A stretch of 64,000 nucleotides of DNA, taken from Theileria orientalis strain Shintoku (Eukaryota; Apicomplexa; Aconoidasida; Piroplasmida; Theileriidae). Positions within the stretch are counted from its first letter, which is position 1, and each line of letters begins with the position of its first letter. This document shows positions 52,201-62,108 of the stretch, one piece after another. A program made the position numbers and the translations under genes. The DNA lies in the NCBI RefSeq assembly GCF_000740895.1, contig NC_025261.1:2046001-2110000 (forward strand), written 5' to 3'. The notes below the pieces were generated by a model that did no database searches, was not told the DNA's origin, and was given only the letters and a program-made list of their open reading frames with translations.

Positions 52201-54979
52201 AGTGCGAATGAGCCTGCCTAAGACAGCAGAGCTGGTCTCGTTCGTTAAAACATGGTTTGACAGGAATTTGGCGTCGCCACACTTCCTGGCGGCAATTTAC
52301 GAAGCGGAAGACGCGTCGGAGGACATAGTGAGGCTGGAAATAAACATATTTAAGCTGCTGATGTCCAACATTCAGAACAAATCGGAAACGAGCGAACCGG
52401 AGAGGTGTGACTGTTACACATTTTTAAACAGTATGACGCTATCCACACAACTGATAGCAAATTATAATGCAGCAAGAAGTACACAAAAAATAGAAGGCGA
52501 GAAGTTAGCGAAATTGTTTACCAAAGGGGCAAAAGGAGGAGAAAATCAAGATCCCTCACCCCATAAAGGCCAGAGAGAAGATAAGTCAGATCAAACAGCC
52601 GAAGAGGAAAGTTCAACAAAGGCAGAAAAGGAGGAACTAAGAAGAACAGTAGCAAACACACTCAAACTATTCTTCAGAATCAAATTAGACTCGAAATTAG
52701 AGAGTTCATGGGCGTACCTGTCAATATATAGGTTCATATCACTGTTCCCGGAAGAAATCACCGCAGAAATTAAAAATGATAGCAATACTCTTAATTCTCA
52801 GTGCCTTAAACATCTGTATAGTAGCCTCGGTGTTCACGGTGTTTCGACGAAGCTCTTCACTGCTGTTATCAAGTACACACTAGAACAGGGGCTAGGGTCG
52901 ACCCTTAGACTGGGCACTGAGCTGGAGCTGGAGCGAGCATTTGAGCACCAGAGCGGAGAAGAGAGCGAGGTGACGCGGAACCTGGAAAGCCTGGCGGTAA
53001 GAAACGAGAAGGAAGCAGCTACAGTAGCATACTGGCTTCCACTGTGCATTAAGTATGGCCAGGGGTGCCAGGACCTGGACGACGGAGAGTCAGTGGCAGA
53101 GTTCTCTGATGCAGTGTGTTCGCTGCTGCAGCACATACACCAGATGCAGCCGCCCTCGCACTACGTGAACAGGTACGTGGCGCAGCTGTGGGAGTGCAGA
53201 CCCCTATACCCGAAGATCTCGGAGTCGGGAGTCTTCTGCAACTTCCCGAACAGAGAGTACGTGGTCATGATAAGCAGCTTCCCGAAGGGCGACTTCTTCG
53301 AAGACCTGAGCGGATGTAAAGTGGACGCATACAGGCTGCTGTACACATTCAACAACTACTCGAACAGAGATGAGGACGCGAAGGAAGAAGAGGCAGAAGA
53401 AAAGGGAGACAGTGAGTCAAAGGAAGGAGATTCCGAGTTTGAGTCGCCAGGGGAGTCCGAGGAGGAGAAGGCAGGATTGTCAGAAGAAGAGGCCTCGGAA
53501 GTCGAGGAGGGGAGCCCGGGGAGCTCAGTGAACATGGAGGACGTGAGGAACGGATACGACCTCATGAAGCTCTACTTCTCGCTTATCATAGGGCCGTACC
53601 TGACGAGGAGAATCATGACCACGCACGAAAACCTGGAGACGAGCAACCTGCAGGAGATAGAAAGGTGCCTGATGGCGTGGCTGACGGTCTTCAACATGCA
53701 CGCGAAGTACAAGGCGCTGGGAAATCTGAACTGCGCAAACGCACTGGTTAAGCTGCTGACGGAAAAGCCGCACGACCTGGGAGAGTACATCAACGAGGCA
53801 TTCCAGGAAAACCTGGGAGAGGCGCTGCAGGAGACGGGAGAGTACGAGGACATGTCGCACGTATACGCAGCAGAGTTCGGACTGGGAGACCTGTACGCAG
53901 AGGAGTACTTTGAAAGAGAATACTGCAGAAACAGCCCGCTAGACATATTCCTGCGACTGCTGATACAGTGCCTGGAGAAAATGCTGATCAAGGACGAGGA
54001 GTTCTGCGAAACGGTTAAGATGCTCTACTACAAGGCAGCTAAAATATTCCCGACGCAGGTCTCGGAAATGTGGAACAACTGCAAAAACTCGTACGTTAAG
54101 AAAAACATTAAGAAGTTCACGAAGCACGAAGTGACGCAGAAGCTGATCAAGCACGAACTGGAGTCGCTGAAGAACATGACGAACGACCTCACAGTGTACC
54201 ACGACGTGACGAAGAAGGAGGTGACGGCGAAGCTCTTCGTGAAAAACGAGATCAACGCTAAAATCACAATCAAGGTGCCCTCGGCGTTCCCGCTGGAGCC
54301 TCTGACATTCATGTCAAACGACAGCAAGAAGAACCACAAGTGGGTCATGTACTCGCACTCGGAGGCGAACAGGAGCGGAATAGCGCAGGGGCTGCTGCTG
54401 TGGTACAACAACGTGGTGAAGTACTACCAGGGGATCGACGAGTGCCCGATCTGCTACTCGATAGTCCACGCGCAGTTCCAGTCGATCCCGACGAAGGCGT
54501 GCAAGGTCTGCAAGTACAAGTTCCACAAGGAGTGCCTCTTCAAGTAAGAATGCCAACTAGTAGTTGTGTATCTAAGTAGTTATGTATGAGAGTTGCTATG
54601 TATGGAAGTAGTTGTTGATACCAGTAGGTACACTGACAACTACAACCGGTTACAGATATGTATGGAAGTAGATATTGATTCAAGTGGTTATGTATGGAAG
54701 TATTTATGTATTGAAGTAGCAAGAAATACAGCAATAGATGCGACGACGTAGAATTATAGATACAAGTAGCTAGGTAGTCTAAAAATTGATATAAAAAACA
54801 ATAAAGATCTGTAAATATGATAAAAAAAAAGTATAAAAAAATAAAATGGATGTAAAAATAAAATAATACATGTATAAGTCAAAATAAAATAAAAGTGATC
54901 TGATGAATTAATTAGGTGGTTCAGAAACGCAGCAAAAGCAAAGTGCCCATTGTGTCAATCGCAAGTGTCGTTTTTATGA
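49217..54979 (+). CDS. LTN1: Listerin E3 ubiquitin ligase (1796 aa, two exons)
   Basis: Listerin ubiquitinates nascent chains stuck on 60S ribosomes in ribosome quality control. Exons are 49217-54543 and 54916-54979, with a 372-nt intron. The N-terminus has the family's TGLHQIFASF phrase, then HEAT/ARM-like helices throughout. Near the C-terminus is the RWD-like region (KVPSAFPLEPLTF), then the RING: CPICYS, CKVCKYKFHKECLFKWF and CPLC. The first exon alone stops after FHKECLFK. The second exon, starting G-TGG, supplies the missing WF and CPLC, proving the splice. A low-complexity, A/T-rich insert lies at about 52440-52640 and an acidic one near 53380-53530. Confidence 0.92.
54555..54775 (+). 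repeat. Degenerate tandem repeat inside the Listerin intron
   Basis: Repeated words of the type agttatgtatggaagta occupy much of the first 230 bases of the 372-nt intron that splits the RING domain. Confidence 0.8.
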
Positions 54980-55080
54980 ATATAATATACACATCAAAAT
55001 AAAAATGACCATAATATAATAAAAAATCAATATACATAACAAGTAAACAAACCCAACCAAAAAATAGATCGGAAAGAAGC

Positions 55081-56210
55081 ATGGGGGCAAGCCAGTATAA
55101 ACAAATGGATACCTTCGCAAGATTTTGCTCAAGAGGCTCAGCCTTTAAATTCGATACCATCTTTAACACGGCGCCAATCACAGAAGCGCAAAAATACCAC
55201 ATGACCAAGGTCTACAACACGCTGGCATACACAGGACTGGTCACGTTCCTAACAGTGGCAATCAATGGACCTTGGAGGCACATCAACCCACTCGTAGCGT
55301 CACTGCTGCTGATACTGTCACTCGTGTACATCGCGTTCACGAAATACAACAAAGACGTAAGCATACACGTGAAAAACGACCTTTAGGAGCTTAACCTGAA
55401 GAGGATGGCAGCACTCACAGTATTCCCAATGACCATAGGAATCATACACAAAAACTTCATAGCGCAAGTGGTGGCGTTGAAGCCAGGTAAGGAGGTTAAA
55501 AGAAAAAGATGTGCAGAGCTGGTGAACACGGCGCTGATGGCGACAGTGGGAATCTTCACGTCATTCTCGCTGGCGGCGCTGTACATGAGCAGTCGCCTGA
55601 CAATGTACGTCACGTCGACGCTGGCCTCAATAGCGGTGTACGTGGCCCTGGCAAGCTTCGCGAACATGTTCGTGGCCTCGGAGATGGCGCACGGAGTGAT
55701 CCTGTCGTTGGGAGTGGTGATCTTCATAGGGTAAGAGTTAACCCAGAATTATCCTATCATGGAAATAAAAGTAGATACTAAACACATATAGTTAGATACT
55801 TGTATGAATAGTTAGATACTTGTATGAATAGTTAGATACTAAACACATAGTTAGATACTTGTATGAATAGTTAGATATTAAACGTATAGTTAGATACTTG
55901 TATGAATAGTTAGTAAATTAAGAACACATTGATGCCGATTAGCACCTATGCCAAGGGCTATTTGTGCATTAATGCCGACCAGATATGAGTAAATAACGAA
56001 TAAAAAATTAACAAATAAAATTACAGGTACATTGTTATTGATACACAGAGAATACTGGAGGACTTCAGCGACGGAGACGAAGATTACATGATGCACGCAA
56101 TCCTGCTCTACTACGACCTGTTTGAACTATTCTTCAGAATATTGATCATGCTGAAGAACAAGGAGGACAGAAAGGAGAGAGAACAAAAAAATAAGCACAA
56201 GGACAAGTAG
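55081..56210 (+). CDS. Bax inhibitor-1 family protein (267 aa, three exons)
   Basis: ER membrane protein (TMBIM/BI-1) that controls calcium leak and cell-death sensitivity. Exons are 55081-55356, 55387-55730 and 56027-56210. Intron 1 is 30 nt and intron 2 is 296 nt, both GT-AG. About seven hydrophobic segments can be seen, for example TGLVTFLTVAI, LLLILSLVYIAFT, VGIFTSFSLAALYM and GVILSLGVVIFIG. The C-terminal signature in exon 3 reads YIVIDTQRILEDFSDGDED, then LLYYDLFELFFRILIML, then a lysine-rich cytosolic tail. The stop at 55384-55386 in the first frame is simply the end of intron 1. The stop codon lies 1 nt from that of the convergent NAXE gene. Confidence 0.9.
55780..55915 (+). repeat. 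Roughly 20-bp tandem repeat inside BI-1 intron 2
   Basis: Six or so copies of a unit around atagttagatacttgtatga, some with a tactaaacacat variant, inside the 296-nt intron. Confidence 0.9.
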
Positions 56211-56211
56211 A

Positions 56212-57411
56212 CTAAAGAAGACTGAGAATACAGTGTGAAGAAATGTCCACAAACTGGTCAGAAGAGGAAAAGGAAGGCAAGTTAATGGAAAACCGGAGAA
56301 GAGCAGACCTGGGAATAAACCTGCCGCAAAGAAAGTGGACTCCACAAAACTCAGAAGCACACATCTTAGGAACGCCAAGGGATATGAGAGCGAAGGGACG
56401 CAAGCAAATATCAGAAGAAGGACCTAAAGAAAGGTGAGGAGCAGGAAGATACCTAAGTCGACGTCCCACCCGGAAGGAACATCCAGAGAAATTATAGGCA
56501 TGCCAGTCTTAGTTAGATACTAAAGAGCCTCAGGAAGGGTAAAACGAACCTCAATGAGACCAAGGAAGGGTTCGCGAGCAGGAGCACGGAAGCTGATCCC
56601 AAATATCGCATCTACTACAACACAGTGGTCCCTTAACTCTGTAACATACGGCTCAATATAAATACACACGTCAGCACACACGAGTGTGCGTTAGATACAT
56701 GGGTATATACCTTAGAAATACATGATTATTATAGGTACAAATGTGCTAGATGTATACGTTTGTGTTTGCAACATACATATTATGGCTACGCGTATGTACT
56801 ATAGCTGTGTAAGTATTATAGCTGTATGTACTATAAATATGTATGTTAGCTCCATAAGTACGTTTGCAACGTGTATGTTAAGATGTGCCAAAATAAACCC
56901 GTGTAAAAATTGATATATATCTGAGAGTATTGTAAAGTTGAACAATGGAGATTACCTGGATCTAAATCGCAGATATTGTCGATGGTCTTAACGGAATAGC
57001 TGCTGAGTAGAACAAAGAGTCTCTGAAAAGAAATGAAAGGCATTGACATAAAAATAACACACATGGTACAAATCGCCAGATTTACGCTTAGGATAGAAAA
57101 GGGAAACATTATAGCCGAATTCAGAAAGATGGCGAGCGACAACGAGACCGTCGGCGCCATTGTTGCCAGGACCACAGCAAACAAGAACATTTTTGGAAGA
57201 ACGAGGAAGCTTAGAAAGAAGGATCTCGTTGATTGCGATAGAAGCAGAAAGGCCAGCGAGTTCAACGAGCTGAGTTAAAGAATAACCAACTTCATCGCCC
57301 ATAAGAAAGTTGTCAAGCTCAAGAGCAGTCTCCTGAGAAATGCCCTAAAAATAAAAAATTTATCAAAAAGGAACAAACAGTTATAACAAGTGAATTACTA
57401 TCAGGAACCAT
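56212..57411 (-). CDS. NAXE: NAD(P)HX epimerase (YjeF N-domain; about 239 aa, six exons)
   Basis: Repairs hydrated, damaged NADH/NADPH by epimerising NADHX. Exons on the minus strand are 57063-57344, 56956-57022, 56550-56638, 56453-56519 and 56212-56423. Introns are 40, 317, 30 and 29 nt. A minimal first exon (ATG 57409-57411) is likely but uncertain. Family marks: ISQETALELD at the start, LVELAGLSASIAI, the nucleotide loop CCGPGNNGADGLVVARHL, SLFYPKR, VVVDAIFGISF with the conserved aspartate, and IISLDVPSGWDVD, then SLGVPKMCASEF and FLCGRFIPRSAL. The fold is complete. The final exon is antisense to a plus-strand frame at 56243-56437, which I reject. Confidence 0.88.
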
Positions 57412-57688
57412 GATAGAAAGTCAACAAATAAAAAGAAGAGTGAATTTAAAAAATAGAAAACAGATCCACTAGAAAAATAAAATTTCTATAGTAGAATTTT
57501 AAAATTAAACACAATATATAAGCATAAAAAATAAATTAAAATAAAAATAAAATAAAATAATAAGAATGTGTTTATAAAATAATAGGGAATCAAATACTGG
57601 GGAACCAGAAACATAACTTAGAATAAAAAAATCAAATAGAGCAACCATATAGATGAAATGGCTGCAAAGAGATTGAAAAACGGAGGAA
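57412..57688. other. AT-rich divergent promoter region
   Basis: Short, extremely A/T-rich spacer between the NAXE start (-) and the 57689 gene (+). Nothing else recognised. Confidence 0.6.
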
Positions 57689-58354
57689 ATGAGAATAAAT
57701 ATAACACAAAATACAATAATAGGACTATTTAGAACAATACAAGTTTGTGATCAAATACCGCTGAGGAAGGCAGCAAAATCGAAGGCAAAACCTAAGGTAA
57801 AGCAGCAAGAAGTAGTGGGAGTAACACGCTATTATCCATACATACCGCCAAATCTAGTAGTAGATACAGTGAACACGCTGAAAGATAGAGAAAGCCTATC
57901 AGAAATATTGGATTTGATATATAGTCCACTCTCGCCTCTGGATACAGAAGAAGATAGGAAGCTGTACCAGAAAACATACGAAGCGTACAGAATATATAAG
58001 AATAAGCTGAAGGAAAAGCTGAGAGAAAGAGAGCTGTACATCCAGAGTCAGATGCACGAAGCAATAGAAAACCTGCCGGAGAACCTGTACGACGAAGCAG
58101 TAAAGTCGGAATCAGAACCGATCCCAGAAGAACTGACCTTCCAGAAGGCATACAGAGAACAGCTGATCAACGAGCACCTGTCGGACTACGAAATAGAAAA
58201 GCTGGACACATTTAGAATGCTCATGTACCTGAGGTACCCACACACAGAAGCAAAAATTAAAAATCCAGGGTTGTTTTGGCTGGAAGAGAAGAAGATGATA
58301 TCAAGACAGAAGCAAGCATCACTGATATCGAAGAAAAGTAAAACGAAAAATTAA
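57689..58354 (+). CDS. Hypothetical protein, possibly mitochondrial ribosomal (221 aa)
   Basis: The N-terminal 25 residues (MRINITQNTIIGLFRTIQV) could be a mitochondrial targeting sequence, followed by a basic stretch (RKAAKSKAKPKVK) of a kind common in mitoribosomal proteins. The rest is charged and helical: LDTEEDRKLYQKTYEAYR, coiled-coil-like KLKEKLRERELYIQSQ, then LPENLYDEAV and a C-terminal basic tail. I cannot assign a family; a small-subunit mitoribosomal protein is a guess. Single exon. The stop is only 91 nt before the chosen PUS7 start, so the two are closely packed on the same strand. Confidence 0.6.
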   Translation: MRINITQNTIIGLFRTIQVCDQIPLRKAAKSKAKPKVKQQEVVGVTRYYPYIPPNLVVDTVNTLKDRESLSEILDLIYSPLSPLDTEEDRKLYQKTYEAYRIYKNKLKEKLRERELYIQSQMHEAIENLPENLYDEAVKSESEPIPEELTFQKAYREQLINEHLSDYEIEKLDTFRMLMYLRYPHTEAKIKNPGLFWLEEKKMISRQKQASLISKKSKTKN

Positions 58355-58445
58355 ACGAATGTTTATAGTATTTATAGTAGCATATTCATGTAACAGTGTA
58401 ATACTAAGCAGTAAAAACCTGAATTTTGTAATAAGAGATAGAAAA

Positions 58446-61226
58446 ATGGAAAGAACACAAAGCACAAAGATGGTGTCGAAGAGCGTAAGCGTAGGAATAG
58501 AAAGGACGCTCTCGGAGTACATATCGCAAGTAAAACCAAACAGAGTGGAAGGGTACGTGAAGCTACTGCTGGAAGACTTCCACGTCCACGAAATCGACAC
58601 TGAGGGCAAGGTGCTTAGCCTGGGAAAGTCGTACAAAATAGAGGAAGTGAGAAGAGCAGTGGAGCGGAAGAGGAAGAGGAAGACAGGAGAGAGGTTTTTG
58701 AGCGTTTACGAAGAAGATAAGGACAAGCTGGAGTACCCGCAGGAGCTGTTCACGGAAACGGATAAGCTGCGACTGAAAAAGTTGCTGAAGGCGCTGAGCG
58801 AGAAGGCGAAGTCGTTTTCAGGTCAGGAGAAGATGCCGGCCACGTTCTTGGTCTGCAGAGACTCGAAGGACGCTAAGGCGACGAGGACGGGCGTGCACAG
58901 GTGGATAAGGGCGACGCTGCCCTTCCTGGACTCGAAGACGGTGGAGTTCGGGGCGTCGCAAAGGGCAGGGAAGATGAAGGAGCTCCTTGACTCGCACCTG
59001 GACCTCTCGGCACTGCCTCAGGACTACAGCCTGATCCGCGTGGCTCCGACGCCTGCGTGCGTGAAGTACATATCGGGGCGCCTGAGGAACACGTACTCGA
59101 CATCAGAACACACCAGCACTGACAACAGCAATAACACTAACGATAATTATAACACTAGTACTAACACCAGTAACACTAATAACAGCAGTAACAACAATAA
59201 CATTAACAACAGTAACAACAATAACACCAACGAAACAAATAACACTAGTAACAACAACACAAATAACAGATTTAACACTAACGAAACAAATAACACCAGT
59301 AACAACAATAACAGATTTAACAATGACAATAATCGCAATTATGTTTCTATAAGTGGTTCCAACTACAGCAGTGGTTATGGAGCTAACTTAAGTAACAAAA
59401 AGGAAGAACACGTGGGAGCGGCCTCAGAAACTAGTTCACAAATAAAGGAAAATTATAACTCAGATGCAGATTCGGAGAGCAGTGTATCGCTGGAAGAAAT
59501 AGTGAAGGAGCTGGACGGAACAGACTACGAAAAGTATAACCCGAAGTCCTACGGAAAGTTCCTGCACTTCAACATGCTTAAAATCAACAGAGAGACGTCG
59601 GAGGTGGTGCACATGATGTGTAAGTCAGCAAACAGAGGAAGCTTCGACTTCTTCTCAGCAGGAAATAAGGACAAGAGAGGAATAACAGTGCAGAGAATAT
59701 GCATAAGAAGATGTAACATAGAGAGTATACTGGAAGCAATGACGAGAGGATGGTACAACGACGTGCACCTGAGCGACTTCTGTTACAAAAACACGAAAAT
59801 AGGACTGGGAGACCTGAAAGGGAACCACTTTAAAATAGTAATCAGAGGAATAGAAGACGCTACGAACATAGATGAGGCAATAGAGACGCTTAAGAGTTAC
59901 GGGTTCATCAATTACTTCGGATTACAGAGGTTCGGAACGAAGATAGTGGGCACGCACATCATAGGAGCCTCCATAATAGACCAGAGATACGACATGACGC
60001 TGCGGCTGATACTGGGCGACATAGAAACGGCAAAGCACTACGCAGTGTTCAACAAGTACTTCGAAAACATGGACGCAGTGAAGCTGTCGCTAAACCCGGA
60101 GTACGTGATGAGCCACAGCAGCGCAGCCTTTGAAGCGTACGACGCAGCAAACGCTCCTTGGTACGGCAACGATAACGCATATGCCAGTACGGGCGTCTAT
60201 CCTAATACGGAAGCTTATGCCAATACTGGTGGTTATGCTACAACGAATACCTATGCTAAAACGGCTGCTTATACTACCACTAACAACTATGCTACCACTG
60301 ACGGCACATACAACCCAGAAACATACGCTACCACAGATGGTAACTATGAAGAACATGGAGTAAAAGTTGGAGGAGAGGAAATGCCAATGAAGTATAGAAA
60401 GGCAACAGACTACTATCTTTTCGACAACGATGCAGAGACAGCACTGAAGTATATACCAATGAGGTTCTACGTGGAAAAAAGCGTACTGAAGGGAATAATG
60501 GCAAACATGAGTAACGAAAAGTGCCTGGAAAAGGTGCCGAAAAACATACTGTCAATCTACGTGCACTCAACACAAAGCCTCCTGTTTAACCTGGCAGCAA
60601 CAGAAAGATTGAACAGATACGGATTGAAAGTAGTACCAGGAGACCTAGTGGTGACAAGCGAAAAAGGAATGAGTGAATCAGGAGAAGAATACGAAGAAGA
60701 AAGAACACAGAGAGTTAAAAGAATGACAGTAATAGAAGTAAACAGCGAAGAAGAAGCAGAAAGATACACAATAGAACAAGTAGTACTGCCACTCCCAGGA
60801 GATAACATCAAGTACCCAAGTAACATGAAGGACTACTACGAACAAATAGCAGTGGAAAACTATAACATTAAGCTGGAAAATTTTAAAACAAACAAAGAAG
60901 TAGAAGGAAAAAAACAAAAATGTATAGTGTCAGTAGGAGGATCATACAGATTCATAATAGTTAAACCGAAGGATGTGAGCTATGAAGTGATAGAAAAACT
61001 GGAAGAACCACTGAAGGTGCTAATAAGGCCGGAAATAGAAGGGTACGAAGAAGACATAGAAAAGTACGAATCAGCAAGAAGCATAGAAAGAATACAGAAG
61101 CTAGGAGATAAAATAAGAAACAAGGCAGCACTAAAGCTGAAATGCTCATTGCCAAAATCGTCATACATAACAGTAGCACTGAGAGAAATACTGAAAGACG
61201 AATCAATAGAAAATAACCACGGATAA
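58446..61226 (+). CDS. PUS7: TruD/PUS7-type pseudouridine synthase (926 aa)
   Basis: Converts uridine to pseudouridine in tRNA and other RNAs. The catalytic segment SAGNKDKRGITVQR carries the essential Asp of the TruD GxKDKR motif. Also present are LGDLKGNHFKIVIRG, the GFINYFGLQRFGT motif and an N-terminal VEGYVKLLLEDFHVHEI (the xFxVxE motif). The frame extends upstream to 58359, but those 29 residues look like 5' UTR, and ATG 58446 precedes a conserved-looking start. Two unusual inserts interrupt the fold: an Asn/Thr/Ser-rich tract (about residues 220-320) and Tyr-Ala-Thr repeats (about 570-640). Single exon. Confidence 0.9.
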   Translation: MERTQSTKMVSKSVSVGIERTLSEYISQVKPNRVEGYVKLLLEDFHVHEIDTEGKVLSLGKSYKIEEVRRAVERKRKRKTGERFLSVYEEDKDKLEYPQELFTETDKLRLKKLLKALSEKAKSFSGQEKMPATFLVCRDSKDAKATRTGVHRWIRATLPFLDSKTVEFGASQRAGKMKELLDSHLDLSALPQDYSLIRVAPTPACVKYISGRLRNTYSTSEHTSTDNSNNTNDNYNTSTNTSNTNNSSNNNNINNSNNNNTNETNNTSNNNTNNRFNTNETNNTSNNNNRFNNDNNRNYVSISGSNYSSGYGANLSNKKEEHVGAASETSSQIKENYNSDADSESSVSLEEIVKELDGTDYEKYNPKSYGKFLHFNMLKINRETSEVVHMMCKSANRGSFDFFSAGNKDKRGITVQRICIRRCNIESILEAMTRGWYNDVHLSDFCYKNTKIGLGDLKGNHFKIVIRGIEDATNIDEAIETLKSYGFINYFGLQRFGTKIVGTHIIGASIIDQRYDMTLRLILGDIETAKHYAVFNKYFENMDAVKLSLNPEYVMSHSSAAFEAYDAANAPWYGNDNAYASTGVYPNTEAYANTGGYATTNTYAKTAAYTTTNNYATTDGTYNPETYATTDGNYEEHGVKVGGEEMPMKYRKATDYYLFDNDAETALKYIPMRFYVEKSVLKGIMANMSNEKCLEKVPKNILSIYVHSTQSLLFNLAATERLNRYGLKVVPGDLVVTSEKGMSESGEEYEEERTQRVKRMTVIEVNSEEEAERYTIEQVVLPLPGDNIKYPSNMKDYYEQIAVENYNIKLENFKTNKEVEGKKQKCIVSVGGSYRFIIVKPKDVSYEVIEKLEEPLKVLIRPEIEGYEEDIEKYESARSIERIQKLGDKIRNKAALKLKCSLPKSSYITVALREILKDESIENNHG
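59104..59400 (+). repeat. Asn-rich coding tract in PUS7
   Basis: Long aac/aat/act/agt codon runs encode an N/T/S-rich loop, including two copies of a NETNNTSNNN-type block followed by NRFN. It is in frame and inserted between conserved segments of the synthase. Confidence 0.9.
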
Positions 61227-61496
61227 AAAAGAAGAAAAGGAATAAAAAGGAAAATGAAAAAAGAAAAATTGTTAATCAGATAGCGATAATGGAATTAGTG
61301 AGCTGAGGTGAATCCCACAATTAAAATGTCATGTAAATCTGTAAAAAAACAATAAAAATAAATATAATATAATAAAAAAATATATGTGATAAATATTATG
61401 AATAAATAAGTGTAAAATAGTATGTACAATATATCGGAAAAAAATGAAAAAGAAGTATACACATTGAAAAATAAAATAACACAAAAAAAGTAAAAA

Positions 61497-62102
61497 ATGA
61501 AAAAACATAAGCTGACGTACGTAGGAGTGTTGTACTGCGGAGAAGAGCCAGTGATACTGGCACAAAGCTTCAACTTCTCAGAACTGCCGTACTTCTCAAG
61601 AAGCCAGGCGAAGAATCTGTCAGTGTTTACAGCAAGAGAGATCTCGAAGAGAGTGGACGAAGGATTCACAGGAACAACAATAGAAGAGTACGCAATCTAC
61701 GCACATAAATGGGAAAACGGAATGTGTATACTGTGTATATGCGACAAGGAGTACCCAAGTAGAACAGCATTCGCACTGATACAGCACTCGTTCTTCATAT
61801 TTAACGAAAAGTACATCTACGAAGAGCTGGACCTGACGAAAGATAATAACCTGAGCCTGCCAGAATTAAAGGAACTGCTGCTGAAGTACAGAGCGCCTGA
61901 GCAAGTGGACATGTACGAAAACGTGTTCGGAAAGGTGCAAAACACGAAAAACATAGTGACGAAGACAGTGAAGGAACTCTTGAACAACGAAGAGAGCCTG
62001 GAAGCACTAGTCAACCAAAGTAAAGACCTGTCAGCAAAGACGAAGGACGTATTCGCTAAAAGTAAAAAACTTAAGAGAAGAAGCTGCTGCGCACTCATGT
62101 AG
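61497..62102 (+). CDS. YKT6: YKT6-like prenylated longin SNARE (201 aa)
   Basis: R-SNARE for membrane fusion in the Golgi, endosome and autophagy pathways. Longin domain at residues 1-135 (YVGVLYCGEEPVILAQSF start, then SVFTAREISKRV), SNARE helix at about 137-190, and C-terminal SCCALM: a palmitoylatable Cys next to a CaaX prenylation box (CALM), which anchors the protein reversibly. In the SNARE motif the position of the usual zero-layer arginine reads Asn (LLNNEESLEALV; Asn164 by alignment from memory of the family). No transmembrane segment, as expected. The stop is 6 nt before the ATG of the REV1-like gene. Confidence 0.9.
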   Translation: MKKHKLTYVGVLYCGEEPVILAQSFNFSELPYFSRSQAKNLSVFTAREISKRVDEGFTGTTIEEYAIYAHKWENGMCILCICDKEYPSRTAFALIQHSFFIFNEKYIYEELDLTKDNNLSLPELKELLLKYRAPEQVDMYENVFGKVQNTKNIVTKTVKELLNNEESLEALVNQSKDLSAKTKDVFAKSKKLKRRSCCALM

Positions 62103-62108
62103 GAAAAA

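Noticed and set aside
54541..54547. Listerin apparently truncated within its RING domain
   Set aside because: A spliced final exon at 54916-54979 supplies the missing WF and CPLC residues in frame.
55384..55386. In-frame TAG in the middle of the BI-1 coding region, as if a readthrough or recoding site
   Set aside because: It is the last three bases of a 30-nt GT-AG intron (55357-55386) whose removal keeps the frame and fits the protein family.
56243..56437. 64-codon plus-strand ORF as a small basic protein gene
   Set aside because: The opposite strand here is the last exons of NAXE with clear family motifs; the plus frame is its antisense shadow.
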